Shown in pieces: positions 1 through 10,166 of a DNA stretch of 64,000 nucleotides. The translations under genes and the position numbers were made by a program. This DNA comes from Apiosordaria backusii (taxonomy: Eukaryota > Ascomycota > Sordariomycetes > Sordariales > Lasiosphaeriaceae): contig JAUKTV010000001.1 in the NCBI GenBank assembly GCA_030549205.1, forward strand, positions 3,720,001-3,784,000, in the 5' to 3' direction. Below the pieces are notes generated by a model. That model was given only the letters and a program-made list of their open reading frames with translations. It made no database searches and was not told the origin of the DNA. Within the stretch, counting starts at the first letter, position 1. Each line of letters starts with the position of its first letter.

Positions 1-2326
1 CTCCCTATTACTTTCTAAGAATATATAGCTATTCCTATAGTAGAAATTATCAACTGTATAGTTTAAAGCTTTAAAGATTTTATACCCTATTAAGCCTTTT
101 ACAATAAACTGTTATCTTCTTAAGCGTTATATTAATTAAACCTTTTAAACTATAGGGCTATAAGTACTAAGGTTATAGTGTATATCCTTACTAAGGATCA
201 AGCTATAGGTTTTAAATTTGCCTTCTAAGGAATTAAAGGAAGACTTATAACTATTCTAGGTTATTAGACCTACTTAGTTTACTTAAGCCTAAATAAAGTT
301 ATTAAAACTAGCTTTATTAAATTCTATAAAGACCTATTGGCCTAAATTATAGGTCCTTTAAGCCCTATAAGTTCCCTAAAGGTCCTTAACTGCTTTAATA
401 AGTTAAAGGAGGATATTACTATTTAAGTTCTTAAGCCTTCTATTTACAGTCTCTCTATTCCATTAATTCCTAGTTCCTTAATATCTAAATTATCCTCTAT
501 ACTATCTACTTAATTACTATTTAAGCCTGTAATTCCAGTATCTACAGTACCTTCTATTACTATTAAAATCCCTTTACCTTAAGCCTTATAGAAGTAATGT
601 AAGGAATTTATATCTATAAATAATATAGATTATAGTAAGCTTATTTCTTACTTAGTTTTTTACTATAAAGAGTGCTATTCTATAGAAGCCTTAAAGCTTA
701 ATATCTTTAAATAAACCCTAAAATATCCTAAAAAGGAGCAATAGTTATAAGCTATCTTTACTAAATTATACTAACTTCTTACTACTAAGACCTTCTATTT
801 TATCCGCTGATTTTAAATTAAAAAAAAGCCTATTATAAGCCGCTAGGTCTTTAAAAATAAGAAGAATTTATAAAGTATTATAGTAAAGTTTAAGGCTCGA
901 TTAGTTGTCCGGGGTTTCCAATAGGCCTTTAGAATCGATTTTAAACAGATTTATACTTCTATTATAGGGCCTTTAACTTAAAGAATTATACTGGCCTTTA
1001 TAGCTATATTTAATTAGGATTTAAAGTAAGTAGACTTTGTAAAAGCGTTTTTAAACTTAAAAACCGATTTTAATATTTATATCGAAATTCTATAAGGACT
1101 ATTTAAATTTACCTACAGTAATGTTAGCGCTATAATACTATTAAAGGTAACTGAATAGGATCCTATTAAGGACTAAGTTATTCTACTAAAGAAATCCTTA
1201 TATAGCCTAAAGTAAGCTTCTTACCTTTAGCAATAGAAAGTCCTTACAATAACCTAAGCTTTAAGTTTTAAGCCCCTTATTTCCAATATAGCTACCTATT
1301 TTTACCTAAATTATAAGATCTTTATTATCAACTATATTAACGACTATTTAATTATAGGCCTTAAGCCTTTACAGCTTTAAGCCTTAAAGAATGCTATAGG
1401 AAAGTACTACAATATCAAAGATTTAAGTTCTACCTACTATTTCCTTAGTATTTAAATTAAACGCAATAGGCCTTAACGGTACTTCTGGATTTACCAAAAG
1501 GCCTATATTATAGAGGCAGTTAAGTACTTTAGAATCAGTACTAAGTTAACTTTCTTTTTACTAAGCCTTAGAATTACAAACAAAGGCAATAGGCCTGGAA
1601 CCCCCGTAAGCCCTTCTAATCAGTACCTATATCGATAACTAATTAGTACTTCGATATACGCTATAGTTTAAACTAAGCTTAACATAGCCTTTAGCGTTTA
1701 ATGGCTTTTACAATATCTAATATAGCCTACTGATATCTACTTAAAAGCTGCAAAATTACTACTTTCTTATCTCTATTCCAGTATTTACAGTACTGTTAGT
1801 TACAGCTTTAATAGTAACTTAAAGCCTATCGGCTTTACTAATAGTGACTAGGCTAAGTATAAGGAAAGCGCTAAATCTATTTACAGTTGGCTATTTACTT
1901 TAACTAAAGGACCTATTAGCTAGAAATCTAAAAAAGCATCTACTATATCCTTTAGTACTTTAAAGGCTAAATATACTAGGCTTATCGAAGGCCTTAAGGA
2001 AGCTATATAGCTTAGGGGTCTTTTTTAAGAAATTTCTAAGCCTATTATAGGCCTTACCCCCCTATTGTATAATAACGAAGGCTTTATTGCCACTACTTAT
2101 AGCAATAAGTACAATCGCCGAACTAAATATACTTTGATTCGATTTTAGGAGGTTAAGGAAGCTATATCTACTAAAGTTATTACTATAACTTACCTCCTTA
2201 TAAAGAAGATACCTACTAACGGCCTTACTAAAGCCTTACCTATAGCACTGTTCAATACCTTCGTTTTACTATTAAACCTTTTTAAGCCTTTTTAGTCAGT
2301 GCTATATACTGCAGCTATAAAGGGGG
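1..2326 (+). mobile_element. RIP-decayed Ty1/copia retrotransposon, pol remnant
   Basis: This is a plus-strand copia-type polyprotein ruined by stops but still readable in one frame. The entry into reverse transcriptase is visible near 892 (KARLVVRGFQ, then FRIDFKQIY). The catalytic YxDD region survives as YINDYLIIG near 1333, in the same frame as the 892 motif. An RNase H remnant (ASTISFSTLKAKY, from the usual STVSLSTTEAEY-like motif) lies near 1930. A copia C-terminal tail (RRTKYTLIRF ... TNGLTKALP) runs to about 2290. Nearly every Gln/Arg/Trp codon that C-to-T or G-to-A change can turn into a stop is one, and the sequence is very AT-rich; both are typical of RIP. A purine tract at 2319-2326 closes the internal region. 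The 5' part (gag, protease, most of integrase) lies outside the window or is unrecognisable. No intact protein is encoded. Confidence 0.85.
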
Positions 2327-2845
2327 TGTTAAAATATAGTACTTAATTGTAGACTTTATAGTATATTTTAGCCTATAACCTATAGGGCTAATAATAACCA
2401 ATGGCTTGGAATTATAGCGCTTATTAACACTTTACTATAGCAATTACAGTAGTCTTCAGACCTTTAAAGTAGCCCGAAGCCTTAAGCAATTAGTATACTA
2501 TAACAGTAAAACGTTAGCGCCCTATACCCTATAAACGGCTTCTAGCTAGTGCACTTAACAGTTAGACTTAGTCGGCTAACTAAGTCTATAGTTAGTAGAT
2601 TTAATAGGCATTTAGGCTCTACAGTTAGCAGACTTAATAGACATTTAAGCCTTACAGTTAGCAGACTTAACAGACGTTCGGGCCTTAAAATAAAGAGAAG
2701 TTTAGAAAGCAATATAGGGCCGAAGACTTATAATAGGTCTTGTCCCTTGCGACTGTTTACTGTAATATTTCCTAGCTAATAAGTCAATTTAATATATTAG
2801 TTTACTATATTTTACAGTACCTTACAAGCCTATATTATAGTATCT
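2327..2845 (+). repeat. Probable 3' LTR of the copia element
   Basis: The sequence TGTTAAAATATAG begins directly after the polypurine tract AAGGGGG, as expected for a copia 3' LTR. The right edge is a guess, because the matching 5' LTR is outside the window and RIP has blurred the ends. The LTR contains a 33-bp tandem repeat, listed separately. Confidence 0.5.
2587..2685 (+). repeat. 33-bp tandem repeat, three copies
   Basis: Three adjacent 33-bp units start at 2587, 2620 and 2653, each beginning TAYAGTTAGYAGA. Because 33 is a multiple of three, one plus-strand frame reads them as an 11-residue repeat (TVSRLNRHL-like). This is probably a property of the LTR and not of a gene. Confidence 0.8.
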
Positions 2846-4020
2846 ACCTTCTATATATTGCAGGGCATCGCTCCTGTAATCCATCTTCCTTCAGTGCCCA
2901 GCCACTGTCGTATACTGCAGACAAAGTCCTCTTCGCTCTTAGTTTTCTGCGCCGTTCCCTGCATAGGTTTATACCTATAGGCCTGTGAGACACCTATCTT
3001 AACATATATTTTTAAGATATCTGTTTTATAATATATACCGACCTACCGTTGTCCTTTAAGGTAATACTAAAGCAGTTAGTTTAGTCCTAATATTATATTA
3101 TTAAATTAAAAGGATCTGTTATTATCTATAATATGCGGATTCTTAATATATATATTAACTATCTACTGAAAGATAGCGCAATTAGCAATTTAATCCATTA
3201 AAGGACCAGTCTTTTATAACGTTCAGCTTACACTATTGTCTTTATATATATATATTCCAGCTACTATCAACTATATACCTCTTTATCTAATATCTAAGTA
3301 GCCAATGCAACTTACCCTAAAAACTACTTCTGCAATAGCTATCACAGCGGTTAAGATCGTAAGAAGCCAGGTTAAGAGGTGTTAGAGTCTGGCGTGGCTT
3401 TTTTTTAAGACCAAGGACCAAGATATATAAAGGGTAGTAAATACGTAATGCAAGACCTGCACACTTCTACTACTGAAAGCTAATACAGGTCTAATATACT
3501 TTAGACCCATAGTACAGTACCCAATAGCGGGCTATCCGGTAATGCTCCAGAAGACTTATAATAATTACCAGCCGGGAAGACTTACTTTTTTAGGCGGCGT
3601 CGGATATTGACCGTATATATCGGCTTTTAAATTAGACACTACCCGAAGCTAGTTCTCCTTCGACAGCTATAAATTCTCGGCCTACACTCAGCAACCTTCC
3701 ATCGACATTGCCTTATATATATAGCTTATTAGTAAAAGGGGTAATATCGAGCGGCTTCAGACAATAGACTTAGGAAGTTAATAGGCTAACTATCGAAAGT
3801 ATACAAAGATTAGCGAATATAAAGTCTCGTTATTAAAAGCTAGGATAGGAAATCCATATACCGGGACAGTTATCTGAGATCGTCTATAACTATATATAGA
3901 GACTAAAGATATTCTAGAACTCTATCTATAGGCCTAGTATAATCGGAGTCGTCTTAATAAGTCTCGACCAGTCAAAAAGACTCCTACTATCTGTTACCAA
4001 GTGCAACAATGCATACCGTA
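2846..4020. other. AT-rich, gene-free RIP-like sequence
   Basis: The stretch continues the AT-rich, TA-dinucleotide-rich composition of the retroelement. It shows no open frame of note and no recognisable domain. It may hold a second, more degraded element. Composition changes to ordinary GC content near 4020-4080, which marks the edge of the RIP-affected block. Confidence 0.6.
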
Positions 4021-5352
4021 GCAGTCCGTTTTACCCAATCCGTTAAGTGCCGACCAAAGGTATTATTCAGGAAGCCTACATTAGACATGCCGACCCTGTC
4101 CAGGGCCTAGGCTGCTTGACGGGGCCTGACAGGTCACAGGCGGGGACAGAGGGGAACTGTCCTCGTGATAAGTACCAGCGCTTCGCACCCCTGTTCCGCC
4201 TTTTGGGCTCCTCCCGAGAGCCAAAAGCCGAGTGAGAAGACACCCGAGCAATACATATCTTTCCTACTGGCGGGGGTGCTCATCGCTCCTGGCTGTGATC
4301 TTGTCCTCCCTCGTCACATATCAACTCCAGAAGTATCCGGGAAGGCCAGTTTCCGGCATGGACGCAGGCTTGGCGTGTGTCCTGCGCTGGCCGACCTCGG
4401 TGGTCCCCTCGGACAGGCTTCCGGACCTTGACTCATTATGCACTGCTGTGGATTCCCTAGACAGGTAGGTCTTTGGCGAAAAGAACAACCGAAGAACGAT
4501 ATCACGCGGAGGGGAATGATATCACGCGGAGGGGAATGATATCACGCGGAGGGGAATGATATCACGCGGAGGGGAATGATATCACGAGGAGGGGAATGAT
4601 ATCACGCGGAGGGGAATGATGGGGATTTTCGCCTTGCGGCATCGCGGAGATGTCTTCAACGATGACTGGAGGGTAGTCCGCTACTTGGGCAAGGACAGAA
4701 AGTTATTAGCATCTACAAAGTACAGACAGCAAAACGATATGTAGACGTGTGTCTGGACTTACTTGAGCCGGGTGGCGATGCAGGTGTCTACCTAAGGTAC
4801 CTGATATCCAGCGAAGCGTGATGAAAGAGATAGAGAGATTCATCAGCTGCAGAACAAAAGATTGACGCGTTGATCCGACAAACGAGTATCAAAACGGCGT
4901 ATGGACAACTACAAGGCTCATTGTCCTTGATTGTGGAACTGGCGCTACCAGACCGTTGTGCTGGGGTCCAAGCGTGGGGGCCCTGGGTAGTAGGTGGTAG
5001 AACTCTGGCTCCTGCTTGCCCTACACTCACTGGGTACGTTTCTTTGCGGGGTGGCTGCACACAAGAATTTCCCTCTTCTTACAAATAATCGAGCACTCAA
5101 CTCAAATCGAATGCAATGTTTTGGTCACTACTATACTGAGCTTTCTTTGAGCGAAGGAAGTAATGTTTTTCGAAGATTTCTAGCCTGCCTTCAACCCAAT
5201 TATCATAAACCCCCATCTCATCCGTTCCGAGTCCGAAAACCCTCAACTCCCGTCCCATCCTAAACATCCTATTCCATCACCTGCAGACACCAAACGATAC
5301 AAATAATACCACATGAGAAACAAACTCGCTATTTTCGTCACCCATCACCCCC
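4021..5352. other. Intergenic, no supported gene
   Basis: Apart from the 20-bp tandem repeat at 4501-4620, only short overlapping ORFs without codon consistency are present. No recognisable domain was found. Confidence 0.5.
4501..4620 (+). repeat. 20-bp tandem repeat, six copies
   Basis: Six head-to-tail copies of ATCACGCGGAGGGGAATGAT occupy exactly 120 bp. Only the fifth copy (4581-4600) differs, with CGAGG for CGCGG. Each junction creates a GATATC palindrome. Near-identity of the copies suggests recent expansion. Confidence 0.95.
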
Positions 5353-5622
5353 TTATCGGTTTGTCTTCCACTCGCCAGCATCCTTGACGCCTTTCGCGAC
5401 AGAGGCAGCGCCACCTTCGACACCAGTTCCAATGTTGGCAACGCCATCCCCAAGGGGCTTCCCAAGACCTCCAGTCGCACCCGTCACTGTCTCCCCGATG
5501 CCGCGAGATGCAGCACCGACGACGCCGCCAACCGTGTTTGTCAAGCCGCCGACTGTGTTACCGAGAGTTGAGGTGACAACCTTGCCGGCGCCAGTGATAC
5601 CAGAGTTCTTGTTCTTGTCCAT
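5353..5622 (-). CDS. Small Gly/Thr/Val-rich hydrophilic protein, unknown function
   Basis: A single-exon ORF of 89 residues starts MDKNKNSGITGAGK and ends GEWKTNR. The middle is a run of degenerate repeats built from Gly, Thr, Val and Ala (TLGNTVGGLTNTVGGVV, then GETVTGATGG), followed by GVANIGTGVEGGAASVAKG. There is no signal peptide, no cysteine and no membrane segment long enough to be convincing. The composition resembles small stress- or late-embryogenesis-type (LEA-like) proteins that are abundant in fungal transcriptomes. That is a compositional resemblance and not a family assignment. The ATG is the only one near the 5' end, and the repeat register runs without a break from it, which supports real coding. 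The plus-strand ORF over the same DNA (proline-rich) is taken as a shadow. Confidence 0.7.
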   Translation of the reverse strand: MDKNKNSGITGAGKVVTSTLGNTVGGLTNTVGGVVGAASRGIGETVTGATGGLGKPLGDGVANIGTGVEGGAASVAKGVKDAGEWKTNR

Positions 5623-7534
5623 GGTGGTTGTGTTTGTTTTGAGGTTGGATGTGGTGAATTAATCTGGTGGTAGGGAGTATGATAAGAGTTCTGCCGAGAA
5701 TTGGGGTTGAGGGACTGGTATTGACACCAGCTGTTCTCCAGGTGAGTCTGATCTCCCCCTTATATCTCCGAACACCCTCTCCCTACCTGTTCGACTGACT
5801 GCTTATGCACACAGATCAGACTGTTGCTGCAACCTTGCTTCCCTGGCGCCGCCCCGCACTACGTCATATTTTCCCGCCCCCTGAACACCAACGCTGTCTG
5901 TCCCACCCACACCGACGTCCGCACAGCCACTTTGAGAGTTGGCCATTCGTCAAACCACAAGCCGCATCCTTCGAATCCAAAGCCTATCCGGTTCTGTGCA
6001 CCCAAGAGTGACGTTTGTCGGCCGAGTGCTGCGAGCTGACTTCATGCGCCAGACTTCCCGGATGAACATCCTCAACAACTCTGGGCAAGGGCTCCTTGCC
6101 CCTGCCCGCCAGACCGCGTGGCATGCAGGAGCATGGTATTCTCCAAAGCGCAATGGCCGCAATGACACGAAGCATGTTCTTTTTCTGGCCCAGCGTCCAC
6201 TCTGTTACCAGTCTCAGGTTCCACCAGTCATCCTGTCACCACGCAAGCGCTTCCCGCTCAACACCAGGCTCTCCCGCATCAAGGGTCATCTCATGTCGGA
6301 AGCAGGATAATCCCATCCATTCCATACCGTCTTCCTCTCTCCCGTTGACGCGAACACACTGTCGTCGGAGAATTAGACTGACAGGGTTAGGGTTAGGCAT
6401 AGGGATCGGGGAAGGGATCGGGTTAGGGATCGGGTTAGGGATCAGGTTAGGGTACATCGCCGGCGACATGCTGCTCAGGTAGCTTCGGGATGGCTGCTAT
6501 GAGTATGACAATGGCTCAGACTCATGCGACAGGGATACCAAAGTCTTCTTTTCACTCTGAAGTGCAAAATTGAACTTTGTCGATCTTCTGTGTTGGGGTC
6601 AGACACTACCAGTCCAGCTCCCGACTTCTTGATATTCGCGCTTGAAAACGCCAAGGCTGTGACAGTTGCTATTTGTTTGGGAATTGCGTACCTGTGTACA
6701 GCGAACTCTGGTCTACAATGCTTGTCTTGTATGATCTTATCAATGTCATTAACCTTTGAGATATCTTGACGTACGTGTAGATAGCAAGTCAAGGTGTGGA
6801 CAAAGCTCGTCTTTTTGGCTCGGATCTGCTTAGCATCATCTCCATAGTGCTCCCAACAGGATCGAGATCAAGGCCAGAACTTCACCGTCCATATCTTGTT
6901 CAAAGAGCACCATTGTTGTACTTGACTCATAGTGTTCCTCAAACTAGGTACATCAAAACAAATGGTAAAGTAATGGGATATAGGTCTCTTGCGTCTTGAA
7001 GTCAAACAATGGTGAGGAGGAGACGAAGCCCTACAAGATTCCGCCATGCCCAAACACATATAGCTTGAGACAGGGAATGTAGCCATGGCATCGCTGCCTA
7101 GAAATGAGCCATTGTGGAAGATTGATTCGATAACGCTGAAATAGAGATCAGGGTTTGGAAATTTGATCGGCCAAGGACAAGTGCATTCCTCCAGTGTTGA
7201 GACGCAAACAAGTACTAGCCTACTCCAAAGCCAGAACAGCAGCTCACTGGCAGATGAGACATGAGGGAAGAACATGATTCACGGAAGTTGCATCAAGAAA
7301 TGATCTGGCACTGAAGATGTCGAATATGATTGCATGTCATTGTACATAGACAATACATGAGATGAAACAACTATCTATACAGGACATTCGCCACAGACTC
7401 TACCCATCAGCCAGCGCCATGACGCGTCGTCGTCAGCATCAAGGCCCGCAGTGGGAGATGGGACGGAGACCTTGGGCTCCTCGGCCAGAAAAAATCCGAC
7501 GACTGTGTCCGAACCATAAAACCTCCCAGGGCAC
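5623..7534. other. Intergenic, no supported gene
   Basis: The upstream region of the small minus-strand gene and beyond carries several overlapping ORFs of 60-135 codons in conflicting frames, with no domain or splice structure that favours one. The only clear structure is the telomere-like repeat at 6383-6452. Confidence 0.45.
6383..6452 (+). repeat. Degenerate interstitial telomere-like (TTAGGG-type) repeat
   Basis: Perfect GGGTTAGGGTTAGG opens the tract. It is followed by variants of GGGATC and GGGTTA in alternation (GGGATCGGGTTAGGGATCGG). The G-rich strand is the plus strand. Fungal telomeres are usually TTAGGG, so this looks like a short internal telomere-type tract with 6-bp and 12-bp higher-order units. 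Confidence 0.75.
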
Positions 7535-7732
7535 CTACCCGACACCCAGGCTTCGAAAACGATCAAGTCTCCCAGAGGACCTACCCAGCACCCATCCCCC
7601 TTTCTCGTCGATGATCTGAGCACGAGACTGCTTCACCGACTTTTGTCTCTTCTCGTCGGCCTTCTTGGAAGCATTGAGATTGGTGCCTTGCTTGATGCTG
7701 GCCAATTGCCTGGCAGGGTCTTGGCCAGCCAT
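7535..7732 (-). other. Possible small gene or exon (lysine-rich), unrecognised
   Basis: From the ATG at 7732 the frame reads MAGQDPARQLASIKQGT, then a Lys/Arg/Gln-rich helix-like stretch (KKADEKRQKSVKQSR) and IIDEKG, after which it degenerates. A second minus-strand piece just upstream (about 7937-7830) reads MSELRAAFPRPSAAPSK and SSDDEVDNIS, which also looks like natural protein. A splice joining the two could not be made to keep frame, so this may be a broken gene. No family is recognised. Confidence 0.25.
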
Positions 7733-7946
7733 GGTGACAACGGGTAACGGGGAGTTAGGACTCGACTCCGGAGAAGGAGCTTGAGAAAGGGCTACTACAT
7801 CCAAGGAAGGCAGCAGGAGCGCAAATTACCCAATCCCGACACGGGGAGATGTTGTCAACCTCGTCATCGGAGCTATCGTTGGCGGGCTTGGAGGGAGCAG
7901 CCGACGGCCTTGGAAAAGCTGCGCGGAGCTCGGACATCTGAACCAA

Positions 7947-8120
7947 GCATGCGAAGGGTTGTCATTGGCCTCACGGAAGATGGCGATTCTGTCTTGGCTC
8001 AGGAACAGGTCTTCGAGCCCAATGCCGCGCCTAGTGAATGCCCACCAGCTCCTGTCATCATCGACCTGGCTGATGAAGACGATAGTGACATCAAGGGCAA
8101 CAACGTTGCTGATGTCGAGG
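7947..8120 (+). other. Exon-like acidic ORF segment, unrecognised
   Basis: The plus frame reads MRRVVIGLTEDGDSVL, then an acidic stretch with VIIDLADEDDSDIKG, and stops being plausible at a good donor site (GTCGAG|GTAAGA) near 8120. VIIDLADEDD fits the consensus of a SUMO-interacting motif (hydrophobic core followed by acidic residues). It could be one exon of a decayed gene. No start or downstream exon was established. Confidence 0.25.
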
Positions 8121-8189
8121 TAAGATCCGTCTCGAAACGTTGACTCAGGCTCGGGTTCCGTTGCTGCCGGTGGGACCATACTGATCAAC

Positions 8190-8793
8190 TAGACCAGCCG
8201 CAGTCTACAGACCGATTTAGATGAGTGAAACCGCATGTCAAGGACTGGGAAAAGAGACATACGTTGCTAATCTTCAGAACACCCCACGGAACAACAAACT
8301 CCGTGTGAGCTCGGAGGATGAAACCGTGCTGGTACATGTGGCCTGAATGCATGCCATTTGGAGGCGAGGGAAGAAGAGAGGGAGAGAGGAAAGGGGGTAA
8401 TCCAGCAGCCGACGGCCATCTCTTTTGGCTCCTTGCGGGTTTGGTCCTTTTGCGTTGGAAACAGTGTTAGCGATCTGTTAGATGGCGTTGCTGGCAGCGC
8501 GGATCTGGCACTTACCATGTGGTTGATCCAGCGACCTCCGATTGTCGAGGTTTCGGGACAGTCTGAGGATGGACCATGAGTCTGGCCTCCACGACGTTCG
8601 AGGGCCAGGGCTAATAGAGTCAAGTCAGCAAAGAACAGATCAACGCGCCATCGGGAGGGGTCAAGAAATGCAAGGGATCTTTGGGGAGATCAACTTACAG
8701 TTCATCTCGAGCGAGAGGCGGTTTCCACGAGCAAATATTTTGGAATAGTGGTGTGATGGAGTGGTGGACTTGGTGTTTTCTTTTTTTCTTTTT

Positions 8794-8834
<41 letters not shown>

Positions 8835-9385
8835 GAAGTGTGTGTTAAGAAAGGAAGCAAAGTCGATTGGAGGCAGATGGCAGAAATGTGTGCAATGAAT
8901 TTTGTCATGGTTAAGTCCACAGAATTGTGCGAGGACTCAGGTTGCGGGCCATTGGTAAGGTAGGGCTTCAAGACATGGGGCACTGGGGCCAAGTAGGTAC
9001 ATACTTGAGGCACCCTACCACCAACACCCTGCCATGGACTCCCTTCCATGCTTGCTCGGAAGGACCACACACTCACCTGCCTGCCTAGATCCCGGGTTCT
9101 TTATCATGCCAGGGCAGTGCGATCGCCACCTAATCGGGCAAGACAAGTAATAGATAATATGAGGTGTCAGGAAGGCGGGGACCAAGGGACGTCTTCTTCC
9201 GTTAGGGGGACAGAATCAAGACGGGAAGTCTCCCACTTGATCTTCCTTCAGTCTTGTGATGTGCTTCAAAGAGCCTAGCTTTGTGATGCAGAAGATTTCA
9301 TAGTCCACGCCAAAGATCGGCGTGGCCCTTGTCCCCGATGATGCAGCTGTTTCTGTGAACTGTCAAGCTTTGTGCAAGAATTGAA
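8190..9385. other. Intergenic with long poly-T tract
   Basis: No gene is supported. The T-rich run at 8777-8832 is the only clear structure. The long lysine run in the minus-strand ORF here is a product of that run. Confidence 0.5.
8777..8832 (+). repeat. Poly-T tract (37 uninterrupted T)
   Basis: T-rich DNA with three C interruptions from 8777 is followed by 37 consecutive T at 8796-8832. This could be the poly(A) tail of a minus-strand retrotransposed (LINE-like) insertion or a simple nucleosome-free tract. No LINE coding sequence was seen next to it. Confidence 0.9.
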
Positions 9386-10166
9386 TTATGGGCCGTTTGA
9401 GGCACCCAGATGGACGGCCGGTGGAGGCCCTACTGGTAGCTCTCTGACAACCTCCGCATTGGTACCCTTGTCATGCCTTTTCCCCTCGGTGAATTGCAAC
9501 ATCTCAAGTTGAGCTTGTGTGAGTAGCTTAGCTTTCCGGGACCTCTCGATGGACGTATACATTTTGACAACGCCAGTTGCAGCCAGAACAACAAAGGCGG
9601 CATGCATGATTCTGTTTGGCCTGTCAGCAACTTTTCTCCATCTCCAAACCAGACTCCCAAGGCAACCCACGAAAATACTATCATGAAGATCATCGCATTC
9701 CTCATGTCCAAAACCCAAGATTCGTGCCGGCGATCAGGTCGATCGAAGTTCCAACGCGGCCTATCGTCCACCATGTTCAGGATCGAAAAGCAGAACACGC
9801 CTGTTCCAGTCAGGGCAACGTCGAATCCAATGGCGACGGCATTGATGGCGCGCCTCCGGTCAAGCCAAAGCAAAGACACAAACTCGTATGCATCAACCAA
9901 TGTAGCAACTCCAAGCTTTCCTTGTTGTGTTAGCTGCACGGCTAGTACTCATACTAATAGATCGTGTTCCAGCAGAGCGGTCCGAAACGTACCGGGAAGA
10001 ACGACGGAAAAAGGAAATCGACCCTCGCGCTGGATACCCATCTCCAGTGATGATACAGCCACGCGATGAAAGCCAGCGATCCCACCTCGTACAGAAACGT
10101 CATGAACCTGAGGGCAACTTGGAGAAAGTTGAAAGGGACACCGAGGGCACCGATGGCCCGTACCAT
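9386..10166 (-). CDS. Four-helix integral membrane protein (MARVEL-like), three exons
   Basis: Three exons were placed at 10166-9993, 9933-9671 and 9620-9386, joined by introns of 59 nt (GTACGT...CAG) and 50 nt (GTGGGT...GCTGACAG). The total is 672 nt, or 223 residues plus stop, with every junction in frame. The protein starts MVRAIGALGVPFNF. It has about four hydrophobic segments: residues roughly 15-40 (ending AFIAWLYHHW), 62-82 (GVATLVDAYEFVSLLWL), 87-112 (AINAVAIGFDVALTG) and 135-165 (MIFMIVFS ... MHAAFVVLAATG). A charged cytosolic tail follows (ERSRKAKLLTQAQLE). Fungal MARVEL-type proteins have this four-helix, short-loop, charged-tail plan, but no diagnostic motif is visible, so the family is inferred. 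A 5' exon further upstream is possible: an open minus frame at 10560-10216 lies just behind. Confidence 0.6.
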
